This document shows positions 8,794 to 17,761 of a DNA stretch of 64,000 nucleotides, piece by piece. The notes under the pieces were generated by a model, which saw only the letters and a program-made list of their open reading frames with translations, was not told the origin of the DNA and made no database searches. The translations under genes and the position numbers were made by a program. Location of the stretch: NCBI RefSeq assembly GCF_900100335.1, contig NZ_FNFE01000002.1:186001-250000 (forward strand), in the 5' to 3' direction. This DNA comes from Natronorubrum texcoconense. GTDB lineage: Archaea; Halobacteriota; Halobacteria; Halobacteriales; Natrialbaceae. Position 1 is the first letter of the stretch; each line of letters begins with the position of its first letter.

Positions 8794-9015
8794 TTACTTT
8801 AACCACAGAACGTACACCGTAATCGCGATTCCGCCGACGATGCTCAGCGTCACGGCCGCGATCAGTCCGAGGACGACGTCGATCTGTAACAGACCGATCA
8901 CGAGCGCGAGAAACACCAACTGAAGAACGGCGAGGGCAACGCCGAACCTGAACCAGCCGGTTTCGACTGCTACCGTCGGTCCGTCGCTCGGATCGTTCGC
9001 GTCTGATGCGGACAT
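8794..9015 (-). CDS. Small two-helix membrane protein
   Basis: A 73-residue protein with a soluble acidic N terminus (about 20 residues) and two hydrophobic helices (roughly 23-43 and 48-70), ending LWLK. It lies between the acyl-CoA dehydrogenase (convergent) and the PadR gene (same strand, 63 bases upstream). I do not recognise the family. It could be co-transcribed with the PadR regulator. Confidence 0.6.
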   Translation of the reverse strand: MSASDANDPSDGPTVAVETGWFRFGVALAVLQLVFLALVIGLLQIDVVLGLIAAVTLSIVGGIAITVYVLWLK

Positions 9016-9078
9016 CGCTCCGGTGTACGTACGCCGCGGATCGGTATAGTTCTCCGCACCGAAGGCTGGCGGGCGTGA

Positions 9079-9378
9079 CTACTCCCTGCCCTCGTGGCCC
9101 TCGAGACACTCCCGAACCCAGTCGTAGTGTTCGCGAACCCGCCGCTCACCACCGTCGGTAAGGGCGTACACGTCGTATATTCCCTCCGTCCGTTTCTCGA
9201 CGAATCCCGCGTCCACCAGCGCCGACAGCGAGCCGTAGAACGCCTTCGGCTCGAGGTGGTCGTCGTAGTGGGACTCGAGACGGGATTTCAACTGCTGGCC
9301 GCGCAGTTCGCCCTCGTCCGCGGCGGCGAGCAGAACGCAGATGTCGCGGCGGCGACCGCTCCGGAGCCACTTGGTCAT
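9079..9378 (-). CDS. PadR-family transcriptional regulator
   Basis: A 99-residue winged-helix regulator. The PadR pattern is visible: CVLLAAADEGELRGQQLKSR for the first helices, LEPKAFYGSLSALVDAGFVE for the recognition helix and wing entry, and YALTDGGERRVREHYDWV for the C-terminal helix. It resembles the short haloarchaeal PadR proteins lacking a separate ligand domain. Likely targets are itself and the neighbouring membrane protein genes (8794-9015, 9438-10349). The ligand is unknown. Confidence 0.8.
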   Translation of the reverse strand: MTKWLRSGRRRDICVLLAAADEGELRGQQLKSRLESHYDDHLEPKAFYGSLSALVDAGFVEKRTEGIYDVYALTDGGERRVREHYDWVRECLEGHEGRE

Positions 9379-9437
9379 GCGCCGATATCGCCTCGACTAC
9401 GGCACGAACGTTACGGTTTCGTCCTTGCCGAGAACGG

Positions 9438-10349
9438 CTACGCGGAGCCGAGCGACCGGTAGCAGCCGACGGCGACCGCCCAGCAGCACCCGCCGAGCGC
9501 CCCGACGGCGAGCCACAGCGCGGCTCCGATCTCGAGGTGGACGGCTCCGGCCTGCGGATCGAGTTCGTGACGGAAGAGCAGCCACTGACCATCGCTACTG
9601 CCGAGTACCACGGTTCCGGAGCCGGCGGCGAGCGAGAGAAACACCGCACCGACCAGCGCGATCGAACACGCCGCGAGGGTCCCCACTGCACCCGCGGCGA
9701 CCGTCGAGAGCAGCCGTACCCCGGTTCCTCGCTCGACGGCACGGTCGCTCGAGCCGTAGATCCCGAACCCCTGTGTGTCGCCGTCGGCGAGGGGGGCGAC
9801 CCGGACGTCCGCGGGGTACTGCCACAGGACGGCGGCCATCCAGAGGTCGCCGATCGAACCCGCAGCGTTCGCCGCCAGCGGCACGACCAGCAGCGAGGAC
9901 GGGTAGACGACCATCGCGGCGAGACCGACGGTTGTAATTCCGACGAAGGGGGCAAGCAGAACGACGAGCAACTGATTTCGGGTGTAGTTCGTTCTCGCCG
10001 TCTCCGCATAGGCGTAGGGCAGCAGGAAGTGCGAGACGCCAACACCGTAGGTTGGACGTCCTCCGTAACGAGCCATGAACGCGCCGTGGAGGAGTTCGTG
10101 GGGAACGACGACGAGCGCGACCAATCCCACCGAGAGGGCGATCCAGACGAGGGCGTCCGACGGCGCGAACGCCGGGATGACGATCGGCTCGAGCGACGTC
10201 CCCCGAATCGCGGCGAGCACGTGCGCGAAACCGTAGGCGAAGCCGAAGAAGCCGACCGCAGAAACGACCGCCCACTGGATCGCGACCGACCGCGTCTTGC
10301 GAAACGTCGCGATCGGTCGCGGTGACTCGCGGGACTCCGTTCGACTCAC
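9438..10349 (-). CDS. DUF3267-type membrane metalloprotease-like protein
   Basis: Integral membrane protein of 303 residues with about six hydrophobic segments. The zinc-protease signature PHELLHG lies near residue 95, embedded after a membrane helix, as in the DUF3267 / site-2-protease-like group. Downstream, GVSHFLLPYAYAET and AANAAGSIGDLW could supply the third metal ligand region. I chose a GTG start (MSRTESRESP); the open frame continues upstream without an ATG. The substrate is unknown. The PadR gene lies immediately downstream on the same strand. Confidence 0.75.
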   Translation of the reverse strand: MSRTESRESPRPIATFRKTRSVAIQWAVVSAVGFFGFAYGFAHVLAAIRGTSLEPIVIPAFAPSDALVWIALSVGLVALVVVPHELLHGAFMARYGGRPTYGVGVSHFLLPYAYAETARTNYTRNQLLVVLLAPFVGITTVGLAAMVVYPSSLLVVPLAANAAGSIGDLWMAAVLWQYPADVRVAPLADGDTQGFGIYGSSDRAVERGTGVRLLSTVAAGAVGTLAACSIALVGAVFLSLAAGSGTVVLGSSDGQWLLFRHELDPQAGAVHLEIGAALWLAVGALGGCCWAVAVGCYRSLGSA

Positions 10350-10487
10350 GACCGCATCCTGTCGGTGGTCGAAAATATCGGTGTCGATTCCTCGCCGCCG
10401 TTGCACGCTTCGAGTACGCTTTCCCCGGCTCGGTGGGGACTCGCCGGAACCGATAGCTTCCCGGTTCTCCGTCCGCGAGTGTCGACC

Positions 10488-10796
10488 ATGACCGACGACC
10501 GAACGGCCGAGGCGAACGGCATCACGGCGACGTACGACGAGACCGAGACCGAGCGAGTCCTCGAGTTCGTGGCAACCGGCGACGGGGCGGATTCCCAGGC
10601 TCGAGCCGGCACGAGCGCCGCGATCGCCCAGAACATCGAAGGGTACGCTATGCTGAAGGTGCGACCGACGGCCGACGGCGACGAACTCGAGCGCTACTAC
10701 GGATTCGACATGGCGCTCGACCACGCCGGGGAGTTGCTGGGCGTCTCCCCGCACGACCTCCCGATTCCGACGGCGGCCGAAGATATGGGGATGTAG
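10488..10796 (+). CDS. Conserved haloarchaeal hypothetical protein
   Basis: A 102-residue acidic soluble protein beginning MTDDRTAEANGITATYDET. It contains NIEGYAMLKVRPTADGDELERYY and a C terminus rich in proline (SPHDLPIPTAAEDMGM). It has haloarchaeal composition and looks like a genuine small domain, but I cannot assign a function. Upstream is the DUF3267 gene, divergent; downstream is the convergent zinc-finger membrane protein. Confidence 0.65.
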   Translation: MTDDRTAEANGITATYDETETERVLEFVATGDGADSQARAGTSAAIAQNIEGYAMLKVRPTADGDELERYYGFDMALDHAGELLGVSPHDLPIPTAAEDMGM

Positions 10797-10836
10797 GACC
10801 GATTGCGGGCGTACCGGAAGGCCGCCACCTCCCGTC

Positions 10837-11205
10837 TCACGTAACGACCGCGTACAGAAACAGCATGCAAAAGTAGAGGAGGAGGAGCGTCCCGAGCGCC
10901 TGCAGCCGGAACCAGCGAATGTCCGTCCCTTCGTCGGCGTATGCGCGTTCGAACGCGGCCCGTTCGCGGTCGGAGAGCCTCGAGGGGTGCTCGAGGCCGC
11001 GGTGCAACGTCTCGAACCGCTCGTCGTGGAACGGCTGGTGACAGTACGGACAGCGCGCGGCCGGCTCGTCGCCGCGGACGGCCGTCTCCGGACCGGTATC
11101 GCGGATCGTCGGCCCCGGATCATCATCACCGCTGCACCCGGGAGCGTTCGTCGCGCGAGAAGCGTCGGACGGAGACACCGTCTCGGACGGTACGTGACCA
11201 TCCAT
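10837..11205 (-). CDS. Zinc-finger-like protein with a C-terminal membrane anchor
   Basis: A 122-residue protein. A C2H2-like finger, CPYCHQPFHDERFETLHRGL with a following His, lies near residues 52-74, and one transmembrane helix (LLLLYFCMLFLYAVV) forms the C terminus. The first 45 residues are polar and disordered-looking. It is divergent from the heme O synthase gene. Haloarchaeal relatives are often found beside cytochrome oxidase or heme genes, which suggests, but does not prove, a role in respiratory complex assembly. Confidence 0.72.
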   Translation of the reverse strand: MDGHVPSETVSPSDASRATNAPGCSGDDDPGPTIRDTGPETAVRGDEPAARCPYCHQPFHDERFETLHRGLEHPSRLSDRERAAFERAYADEGTDIRWFRLQALGTLLLLYFCMLFLYAVVT

Positions 11206-11363
11206 TATCGTTGCTCGCCCTCGTTTCAGCGATCGTGATTGCCGGCCTGGAGAGATATCGGACCGAACCGATTCGGTCCTACTGCCGGTCGAGACCGACC
11301 GGAGAGCGGGAAAAAGCGGGACTCATAAATACGCAGAGTCGAACGGTTCAGACGAGAACAGTC

Positions 11364-12797
11364 GTGGCAACCACATCGTCGCCCTTTCCCCGTCCGATCG
11401 GTAGCCGACAACGCTTCTCTGCGCTGCTCGCAGCGACCGCGCTCGGGGTCTACCTCCTGTTGATCATCGGCGCGACGACCTCGCTGACGAACGCGGCGTC
11501 GGCGTGTTCGACCTGGCCGACCTGCCACGCGCCGGCCGATCCGCTGAGTCAGACCGAACTCGTCATCGCCTGGGGCCACCGCCTCGCGGCGGTTATCGTC
11601 GGGCTGCTCGTCGCCGCCACGGCCGTCACGGCGGTCCTCGGCGACGTCTCGAGTCGCGTCCGATGGACGATCATCGCCGCTGCCGTCCTCTACGTGATTC
11701 AGGTCGGCGTCGGCGCCGCGACGGCGATCTTCGGACCCGCGGCGATCGTTCCCGGGCTCCACCTCACACTCGGTCTCGTGATCTTTACGGGTATCGTGCT
11801 CGCACTCGCCTGGGACCTCGAACTCGCGACCGGCGAGGCAAACGACGCAATCGAGCAACCCGAGCCGCTCGAGTCCGTCGCCGCCGACGGGGAGGCTCCC
11901 GCGTCCCGTCCGCTCCCCGCCGGCGGGCTCGTTCGAGCGCGGCTCACCGCCTTCGCCTACTTCAAGATGATGAAGCCGCGGCTGATGTGGCTGCTCTGTC
12001 TCGTCGCCGCCGCGGGGATGGCGCTGGCAGCCGGTCCCGCGCTCACCGTCTCGACGATCGTCGCCACGCTCGGCGGCGGCGTCCTCGCCATCGGCGCGAG
12101 CGGGACGTTCAACCACGTCCTCGAGCGCGACATCGACCAGAAGATGTCCCGGACCGCCGACCGGCCGCTCGCGACCGAGTTGATCCCGGTTCGGAACGCG
12201 ATGGCCTTCGGCGTGCTCCTGACGATCGCCTCGCTGGCGACGTTCCTGACGATCAATCTCCTCGCGGCCGCGCTCGGACTCGCCGCGATCGTCTTCTACA
12301 GCGTCGTCTACACGCTCGTGCTCAAACCCAACACGGTCCAGAACACGGTCATCGGCGGTGCCGCCGGCGCGTTGCCGGCGCTCATCGGCTGGGCCGCCGT
12401 CACCAACGAGATCGGCTGGCCGGCGCTCGCGCTCGCGGGCGTGATCTTCCTCTGGACACCAGCACACTTCTACAACCTCGCGCTGGCGTACAAGGACGAC
12501 TACGCTCGCGGGGGATTCCCGATGATGCCCGTCGTGCGCGGCGAGACCGAGACCCGAAAACACATCGTCTACTACATCGCCGCGACGCTCGTCTCGACGA
12601 TCGCGCTCGCCTGGATCACCGACCTCGGCGCGCTCTACGCGGCGACGGTCGCGATATTCGGCGGGATCTTCCTCTGGTTCGCCATCCGGCTCCACTTCGA
12701 GCAGACCGAGGCCGCGGCGTTCCGGTCGTTCCACGCTTCGAACGCCTTCCTCGGAGCCGTCCTGATCGCGGTGCTGATCGACGCGCTCGTGATCTGA
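11364..12797 (+). CDS. ctaB: Heme O synthase (CtaB) with an N-terminal CtaA-like domain
   Basis: Farnesylates protoheme to heme O for terminal oxidases. Residues 1-145 form a CtaA-like four-helix unit with histidines in WGHRLAA and GLHLTLG. After a linker (about residues 155-190), the UbiA prenyltransferase domain begins: NHVLERDIDQKMSRTADRPL is the first aspartate motif and YKDDYARGGFPMMPV the second. The total is 477 residues, compared with about 300 for bacterial CtaB. I chose the GTG start giving MATTSSPFPRP; the frame is open further upstream but is not protein-like. This fusion is typical of haloarchaea. Confidence 0.9.
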   Translation: MATTSSPFPRPIGSRQRFSALLAATALGVYLLLIIGATTSLTNAASACSTWPTCHAPADPLSQTELVIAWGHRLAAVIVGLLVAATAVTAVLGDVSSRVRWTIIAAAVLYVIQVGVGAATAIFGPAAIVPGLHLTLGLVIFTGIVLALAWDLELATGEANDAIEQPEPLESVAADGEAPASRPLPAGGLVRARLTAFAYFKMMKPRLMWLLCLVAAAGMALAAGPALTVSTIVATLGGGVLAIGASGTFNHVLERDIDQKMSRTADRPLATELIPVRNAMAFGVLLTIASLATFLTINLLAAALGLAAIVFYSVVYTLVLKPNTVQNTVIGGAAGALPALIGWAAVTNEIGWPALALAGVIFLWTPAHFYNLALAYKDDYARGGFPMMPVVRGETETRKHIVYYIAATLVSTIALAWITDLGALYAATVAIFGGIFLWFAIRLHFEQTEAAAFRSFHASNAFLGAVLIAVLIDALVI

Positions 12798-12856
12798 GAC
12801 GAACGTCCCGTGGCGTTCCGACATTCCTAACCGCGCGCCGTTCGTACCGTCAGCCA

Positions 12857-13498
12857 ATGCACCGCCGATCGTTTCTCGCCGTCACCGTCGGCACCGCCCT
12901 AACCGCCGGACTGGCCGGCTGTACGTCGCTGCTCGGTGAACAGTATCCGGAGGAGTTGGAGGACGTCGACCCCGACCGAGAGCTCCCGGAACCGACGCTC
13001 GGCGACGGTGACGTAACCGTCGAGGTTTACGCCGATTTCACCTGCCCGTCCTGTCACAGCTTCCAGGCGGACGTCTTCCCGACGCTCGAATCGGAGCTGA
13101 TCGAACCCGGCGAAATCACGTACCGCCACACCGACTTCCCGATCCCCGTCGAAGACGAGGCCGTCCCGATGGCGAACGCCGCTCGAGCGGTCCAGAGCGA
13201 AACCACGACCGACGACGAGCCGGCCGGGAAGTTCTTTGCGTACAAACGGGTACTGTACGAGAACGACTATACGAGCGACGAGGACCTCGCGACGGCCGCG
13301 GCAGACGTCGGCGTCGACGCCGACGTCGTCACCGGTGCGCTCGAGGGCGGAACGTACTACCCGACGATCGCCGCCGATAGGGAACGCGGCGAGGACGCCG
13401 GCGTCGGGGGAACGCCGACGGTACTCGTCGATGGCGAGGAGGTCGACGATCCGTTCGACATCGAGGAGATCGTGCAGACGGTCGAGGACGCTGCGTAG
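12857..13498 (+). CDS. DsbA-like thioredoxin-fold lipoprotein
   Basis: Exported thiol oxidoreductase or disulfide carrier of 213 residues. The signal MHRRSFLAVTVGTALTAGLA ends in a lipobox (LAGC), with a Tat-like RRSFL start. The thioredoxin fold carries the CxxC active site FTCPSCHSF near residue 62 and the cis-proline loop GGTPTVLVDG near 185. It follows ctaB after 59 bases, so a role in cytochrome maturation or in delivering reductant to copper sites is plausible. Its 3' end abuts a channel relic on the other strand. Confidence 0.85.
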   Translation: MHRRSFLAVTVGTALTAGLAGCTSLLGEQYPEELEDVDPDRELPEPTLGDGDVTVEVYADFTCPSCHSFQADVFPTLESELIEPGEITYRHTDFPIPVEDEAVPMANAARAVQSETTTDDEPAGKFFAYKRVLYENDYTSDEDLATAAADVGVDADVVTGALEGGTYYPTIAADRERGEDAGVGGTPTVLVDGEEVDDPFDIEEIVQTVEDAA

Positions 13499-13784
13499 CT
13501 ACCGCAGGGTACCGAACGCGGAGCAAGAGCACGTAGCCTGGAAGTAACTCGTCGAGCGCCCCTCGAGGACGACGATACTGTAGTGATAGAGCAGCGACAG
13601 CAGGAAGATCAATGCGACCACTCCTCCGATAGTCTTCACTGCACGACGCTGCCAGCGCTCGATGGCCAGATATTGGATAGTCGCGTACTGACTCCTCGTC
13701 TACAGAAACGGCCCCGGCGAGGACGGCCCCGGTATCGGAGAACTCCCGAAACACCGTTGTCGGCACCCAGGCGGTCCGACTCAC
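13499..13784 (-). pseudogene. Relic of a second RCK potassium channel (N-terminal part only)
   Basis: Downstream of the channel gene, a GTG at 13784 overlaps its stop (GTGA), and about 30 codons read in that frame before it degrades. A shifted frame from 13699 to 13499 then encodes ERWQRRAVKTIGGVVALIFL, a hydrophobic helix, and IVVLEGRSTSYFQ. This mirrors the intact neighbour's start: RRIVLSLVAVFGIVIVYAF followed by GMLTFEGEERTIYESIQ. The pore loop and RCK domains are missing. It looks like a deleted and frameshifted paralog formed by tandem duplication, ending directly at the convergent DsbA-like gene. Confidence 0.5.
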
Positions 13785-15409
13785 CGGGAGGCGGCAATGA
13801 ATCGATTAACGGTTTCGTCGCTGCCGGCGACGATGAGGCTGTCGCCTCGCTGGATCGTAAACTCTGGACCGAGATCAGTCAGCAACTCGCCGTCCCGTTC
13901 GGCCGCGACGACCGTACACCCCAACCATGCGCGAATATCGAGATCCGTCAGCGTTTGGCCAGCGAACTCGGGTGCCGTCGTCCGGATGATCTCGAACTGC
14001 GTTTCCGGCGTCAGCACCTCCTCGTCCTCGAGCAGGATCGAGGAGAGTATCCGTCCCGTTACCGTCGACAGGGCGAGGACGTACTCGGCGCCCGCCCGGT
14101 AGAGCTTTCGCACGGTTTCGGTCTCGTTGGCTCGCGCGATTACCTCGGTCTCGGGAGCCACCTTCTCGAGGACGAGCGTCGCGTAGATGGCGGCCGTATC
14201 GTCGTCGAGTGAGAGGACGATCGATCGGGCGCTCCCGATATCCGCAGCCTCGAGCGTATCTTCGTCGGTGACGTCTCCAACGACATCGATGCCGAGGTCT
14301 TCGCGCTTGTCGATAACCGTCCGGGAGAGCCCCTCCGCCTCGAGCGTGTTGCTGACCGTTTGGCCGACCTCCCCGTATCCGCCGATGACGACCCGAAAGG
14401 TGCGTTCTTCCGCGGGCGAGAGCGTTCGTGCGGTCAGTTCCGTGAGCGTCTCGTGAGAGCCGGCGACGAGCAGGATCGTGTGTTCGTCGATGGTCGTCTC
14501 GGGATCCGGTGCGGGGACGAACTCGCCGTTGAACCACGCGCCGATCACGGTGATGCCCATGCGGTCGCGTACGCCTGACTCGGCGATCGTCCGACCGGCG
14601 AGATCACTGTCACGCTCGACGAGAAATTCGGTGATCTCGAACTGTTCGTCGAGTTCGATCGTCTCCTGCAGTTCGGTGGTGATCGACATCGCGGCCTTCG
14701 CTGCGAGGCTGTGACCGAGAACCTGTCGCGGCCGAACGACGATATCCGCACCGGCGTAGCGATGGTAGGTCTCGGCGGCTTCGTCCTCGGCCACGCTTAC
14801 GATCTGGATCTCGTCGGTGAGTTCCCTCGCGGTGAGGATCACTTCAGGATTGGCTTCATCGGAGATGTCGACCACGAGAGCGCGGGCCTCGTCGATGTTC
14901 GCCGCTAAAAGCGTCTGTTCTTGCTCCGGATCACCCACCATCGCCTCGATGCCGTCGGCCGTGAGGTCCGTGACGGTTTCCGGGTCGTCGTCGACGAAGA
15001 CGGACGGAACGTCCGCGGCCTCGAGTTCGTCCCTGAGAACGTCTTCGCGTTCCCTGTGTGAACAGATGATGACGTGATCGGTGAGGTCGGTCGACTCCGC
15101 CGGCTGCGTCGCAAGCGCCCGCTGAAAGAGCGGCACGACGAACAGCGGCAGCGCGAGAAAGACGAGCAACACGCCGCTGAGGTTCATTCCGATAACGATG
15201 AGATTCATCGGGGCGCTGTTCCAAGCGTCCGTATCGCCGCCGAACCCGGCGGTCGTCAGCGACTCGATAACGACCTGAATCGACTCGTAGATCGTTCGCT
15301 CCTCGCCCTCGAACGTCAGCATCCCCCACTGATAGATGAAGGCGTAGACGATCACGATCCCAAAAACAGCGACGAGCGACAGCACGATTCGTCGCCACCA
15401 CGTGTTCAT
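13781..15409 (-). CDS. Potassium channel protein with two RCK (TrkA-N/TrkA-C) units
   Basis: Membrane channel of 542 residues with cytoplasmic ligand gating. Residues 1-90 have two helices flanking a pore loop (SLTTAGFGGDT). A first TrkA-N domain begins at DHVIICSHREREDVLRDELE and is followed by TrkA-C. A second TrkA-N starts at RVVIGGYGEVGQTVSNTLEA (a canonical GxGxxG) and ends in a second TrkA-C (ERDGELLTDLGPEFTIQRG). The first repeat has lost the glycine-rich loop, so only the second probably binds NAD(H). It likely handles potassium flux central to salt-in osmoadaptation. A truncated paralog follows. Confidence 0.88.
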   Translation of the reverse strand: MNTWWRRIVLSLVAVFGIVIVYAFIYQWGMLTFEGEERTIYESIQVVIESLTTAGFGGDTDAWNSAPMNLIVIGMNLSGVLLVFLALPLFVVPLFQRALATQPAESTDLTDHVIICSHREREDVLRDELEAADVPSVFVDDDPETVTDLTADGIEAMVGDPEQEQTLLAANIDEARALVVDISDEANPEVILTARELTDEIQIVSVAEDEAAETYHRYAGADIVVRPRQVLGHSLAAKAAMSITTELQETIELDEQFEITEFLVERDSDLAGRTIAESGVRDRMGITVIGAWFNGEFVPAPDPETTIDEHTILLVAGSHETLTELTARTLSPAEERTFRVVIGGYGEVGQTVSNTLEAEGLSRTVIDKREDLGIDVVGDVTDEDTLEAADIGSARSIVLSLDDDTAAIYATLVLEKVAPETEVIARANETETVRKLYRAGAEYVLALSTVTGRILSSILLEDEEVLTPETQFEIIRTTAPEFAGQTLTDLDIRAWLGCTVVAAERDGELLTDLGPEFTIQRGDSLIVAGSDETVNRFIAASR

Positions 15410-15515
15410 CGGGGTACCTATTACTGTTGGAAGTATGAAACCTACTGCTTACCCGGTTCGCTATCCGGGTATTGCGCCAGCAACACGCGCTCGATGGCCC
15501 GTTCGACCTTTCACC

Positions 15516-16523
15516 TTACTCGCCGTCGTTTCGGGCCGCGTCGATGCGCTCGAACTGCTCGTCGCTCAGTTCGATCTCGACCGCGCCGACGTTCTCTTCA
15601 AGCTGGTCTGGCGTGCGCGCACCCACGATCGGCGTGCAGGTGAACCGATCCTGGTCCATCAGCCACCGCAGGGAAACCTGCGCCGGCGTGGCGTCGACCT
15701 CGCTCGCGACTGACTCGACGGCCTCGAGGACGTCCCAGGCGCGATCCGTGGCGTAGCGGTCCTCGAACAGGTCGTCTAAACTGGCGCGGGAGCCGTCCGG
15801 CGCTTCCACGGAGCCGTCCTCGGCTTTTTCGTACTTCCCCGTCAGGAAACCGCCGCCCAGCGGCGAGTACGGACAGACGGCAAGGTCCTGGTCAGCACAG
15901 ACGTCGAGGTAGTCGCCGACGACGTCGTAGTGGGCCGCGTTGACCATCGGCTGAGTAACGTCGAAGCGCTCGAGGCCCTCGACGTCGCTGGTCCACAGCG
16001 CCTTGGTGAGCTGCCAGGCGGCCATCGTACTCGCACCGAGGTGGTTGACTTTGCCCTCGCGGACGAGGTCCGAAAGGACCGACATCGTCTCCTCGATCGG
16101 CGTCTCTTCGTCCCACCGGTGGATGTAGTAGCAGTCGAGGTAGTCAGTCCCCAGCCTGTCGAGGGTGCCCTCGATCTGAGCCCGGATGTGCTTGCGCCCG
16201 AGTCCGGAGTCGTTCGGGCCGGGCTCTCCCCAGCCGTTGAACGGGAAGTAGACTTTCGAGGCGATGACGAGGTCCTCGCGGTCGATGTCGTCGCGCGCTT
16301 CGAGCCAATCGCCGATCCACTCCTCGCTGGTGCCGTCCGGATCGCCGTAGACGTTGGCCGTGTCGATGAAGTTGATGCCGTGATCCCAGGCCGCATCGAG
16401 CAGTTCGTGGGCCTCCTCGCGGTCGGTCTCGACGACGCCGCCGGTTTCGCGTCCGAATCGCCAGGTGCCGTAACAGAGTCTCGAGACGGTCGTGCCCGTG
16501 TTGCCGAGCGTGGTGTACTCCAT
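15516..16523 (-). CDS. Aldo/keto reductase
   Basis: NADPH-dependent carbonyl reductase of the AKR superfamily, 335 residues, TIM barrel. The catalytic tetrad regions are visible: DTANVYGD (Asp, Tyr), VIASKVYF (Lys) and CYYIHRWD (His). The cofactor-binding end is PIVGARTPDQLEENVGAV. It resembles the AKR11/AKR12-like (voltage-gated K+ channel beta subunit related) group. It lies directly behind a potassium channel gene on the same strand, 106 bases upstream. A functional link with the channel is only a speculation from the family name. Confidence 0.88.
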   Translation of the reverse strand: MEYTTLGNTGTTVSRLCYGTWRFGRETGGVVETDREEAHELLDAAWDHGINFIDTANVYGDPDGTSEEWIGDWLEARDDIDREDLVIASKVYFPFNGWGEPGPNDSGLGRKHIRAQIEGTLDRLGTDYLDCYYIHRWDEETPIEETMSVLSDLVREGKVNHLGASTMAAWQLTKALWTSDVEGLERFDVTQPMVNAAHYDVVGDYLDVCADQDLAVCPYSPLGGGFLTGKYEKAEDGSVEAPDGSRASLDDLFEDRYATDRAWDVLEAVESVASEVDATPAQVSLRWLMDQDRFTCTPIVGARTPDQLEENVGAVEIELSDEQFERIDAARNDGE

Positions 16524-16657
16524 GGTGAGGAGTTTCGTCCGCCAGCGGGAAAACGGTAGGGAAGCGGCGAATCGCTCCCGATCGTCGCGTGTTTCGATCG
16601 GGGTCCTTGCAGGCCCATGGCGAGGCGTCTTGTTCGTGCCACCTGCTATGTCCGACG

Positions 16658-16990
16658 ATGGAACCGAACGAGTCGGCCGTCCGCGAGTGTGGATCGGCGG
16701 AGTCGCCGGAACCGATCGTCCACGAGTACGACGCCGAGACGCCGGCCAGCATGGCCGTCATTCACGCGATCTGTGCCGTCACGAACGTCGACCCGCTCTC
16801 TGCCCCGACTGAACTCGGGTTCGTTCTCTACGAACACGTCGATCCGGGGGCGCTCGATACGCTCCTCGGGGATGGAACCGGCGACGGCGAGACGGTCGTC
16901 TCGTTCGAGATCGCGGGCGAGCAGACGTACGCGGTCGATATTTCTGACGACGGACGTATCGAAGTTCGTCGGTCGCGCTCGTCGGGCTGA
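16658..16990 (+). CDS. HalOD1 output-domain protein
   Basis: A 110-residue single-domain protein of the HalOD1 family, a haloarchaeal output domain often attached to or encoded near response regulators. The core is ASMAVIHAICAVTNVDPLS, then GFVLYEHVDPGALDTLLG, ending VSFEIAGEQTYAVDISDDGR. I chose the ATG at 16658 (MEPNESAV); an upstream in-frame ATG would add 23 residues of poor composition. No histidine kinase or receiver gene is adjacent. A second HalOD1 gene lies at 61083. Confidence 0.75.
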   Translation: MEPNESAVRECGSAESPEPIVHEYDAETPASMAVIHAICAVTNVDPLSAPTELGFVLYEHVDPGALDTLLGDGTGDGETVVSFEIAGEQTYAVDISDDGRIEVRRSRSSG

Positions 16991-17101
16991 CGATCCGAAC
17001 ACCAGTCACAAATTCGATCGGACTGATTCGCTCGAGTCGTTCGCGATCTACCGGGTTCGAGTCCGATAACTGGTCCCTCGGTCCAATGTCGGTTGATCCG
17101 A

Positions 17102-17671
17102 CTAGCGATGGTCGGTGGGGACCGAGAACTCGAACGATACTGCGTCGTCCGTCCGGGCGACCTCGAGTACGCGTTCGACGAACGCGGTCTTCCCCGTCGA
17201 GTAGGCGACGAGATCGTCGTGTTCGGCCGCCAGGTCACGTTTCAGCGTCTCGTACTCCGCACGAAGTTCGGAGTGTTTGACGAGAACGTCCCGCGTAACC
17301 ACGCTGATCTTCCAGCCGTCGCTCGATGCTGCGAAGACGTGGTCGTTGAATCGCCGGACGTTCTCGCGGCGAAAGACGGGATGCCACTCGTCGCTGTTCT
17401 CGTGCCTGTCGCCGCCGAGTTCGGACTCGAGCGTTCGAGAGACCGCATCCACAGCGTCGTCCGCGACGACGATGTCGAGGTCGACGATGTCCTTCGCGGC
17501 GAGGCCCGGCACGGCGGTCGAACCGACGTGTTCGATTCGGTCGACGGCGGACTCGAGCGTCGCGTCGCGGAGCGCGTCGGTCACGCGCTCGCGTTCGGCA
17601 TCGAAGCGCTCGCGCCACGCGTCGTGTCTGGACGGAACGAGTTCGATCGGATCCTCGTTCGGACTGACCAT
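17102..17671 (-). CDS. GrpB family protein (nucleotidyltransferase-like)
   Basis: A 189-residue member of the GrpB/UPF0157 family, which has a minimal nucleotidyltransferase fold. The typical segments are all present: HVGSTAVPGLAAKDIVDLDI near residue 50, the metal-binding DLDIVV, RFNDHVFAAS near 110, and the C-terminal Y..LKRDLA.E..DD...Y..GKT.FV helix. Biochemical function is not established for most members; some are fused to dephospho-CoA kinase. It lies downstream of the F420 oxidoreductase gene on the same strand with a 90-base gap. Confidence 0.82.
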   Translation of the reverse strand: MVSPNEDPIELVPSRHDAWRERFDAERERVTDALRDATLESAVDRIEHVGSTAVPGLAAKDIVDLDIVVADDAVDAVSRTLESELGGDRHENSDEWHPVFRRENVRRFNDHVFAASSDGWKISVVTRDVLVKHSELRAEYETLKRDLAAEHDDLVAYSTGKTAFVERVLEVARTDDAVSFEFSVPTDHR

Positions 17672-17761
17672 TGTTTCGCAGACACGTGTTCGGTACTTGA
17701 ACGTTTGGCTCGAGGGACGACCGAGCCGACGTCGAAGCGCAGAAAACGGCGGAGATCGACC

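Noticed and set aside
10350-11201. Upstream extension of the DUF3267 open frame
   Set aside because: Composition is basic and serine-rich and it runs antisense to neighbouring genes. The protein-like part begins near 10349.
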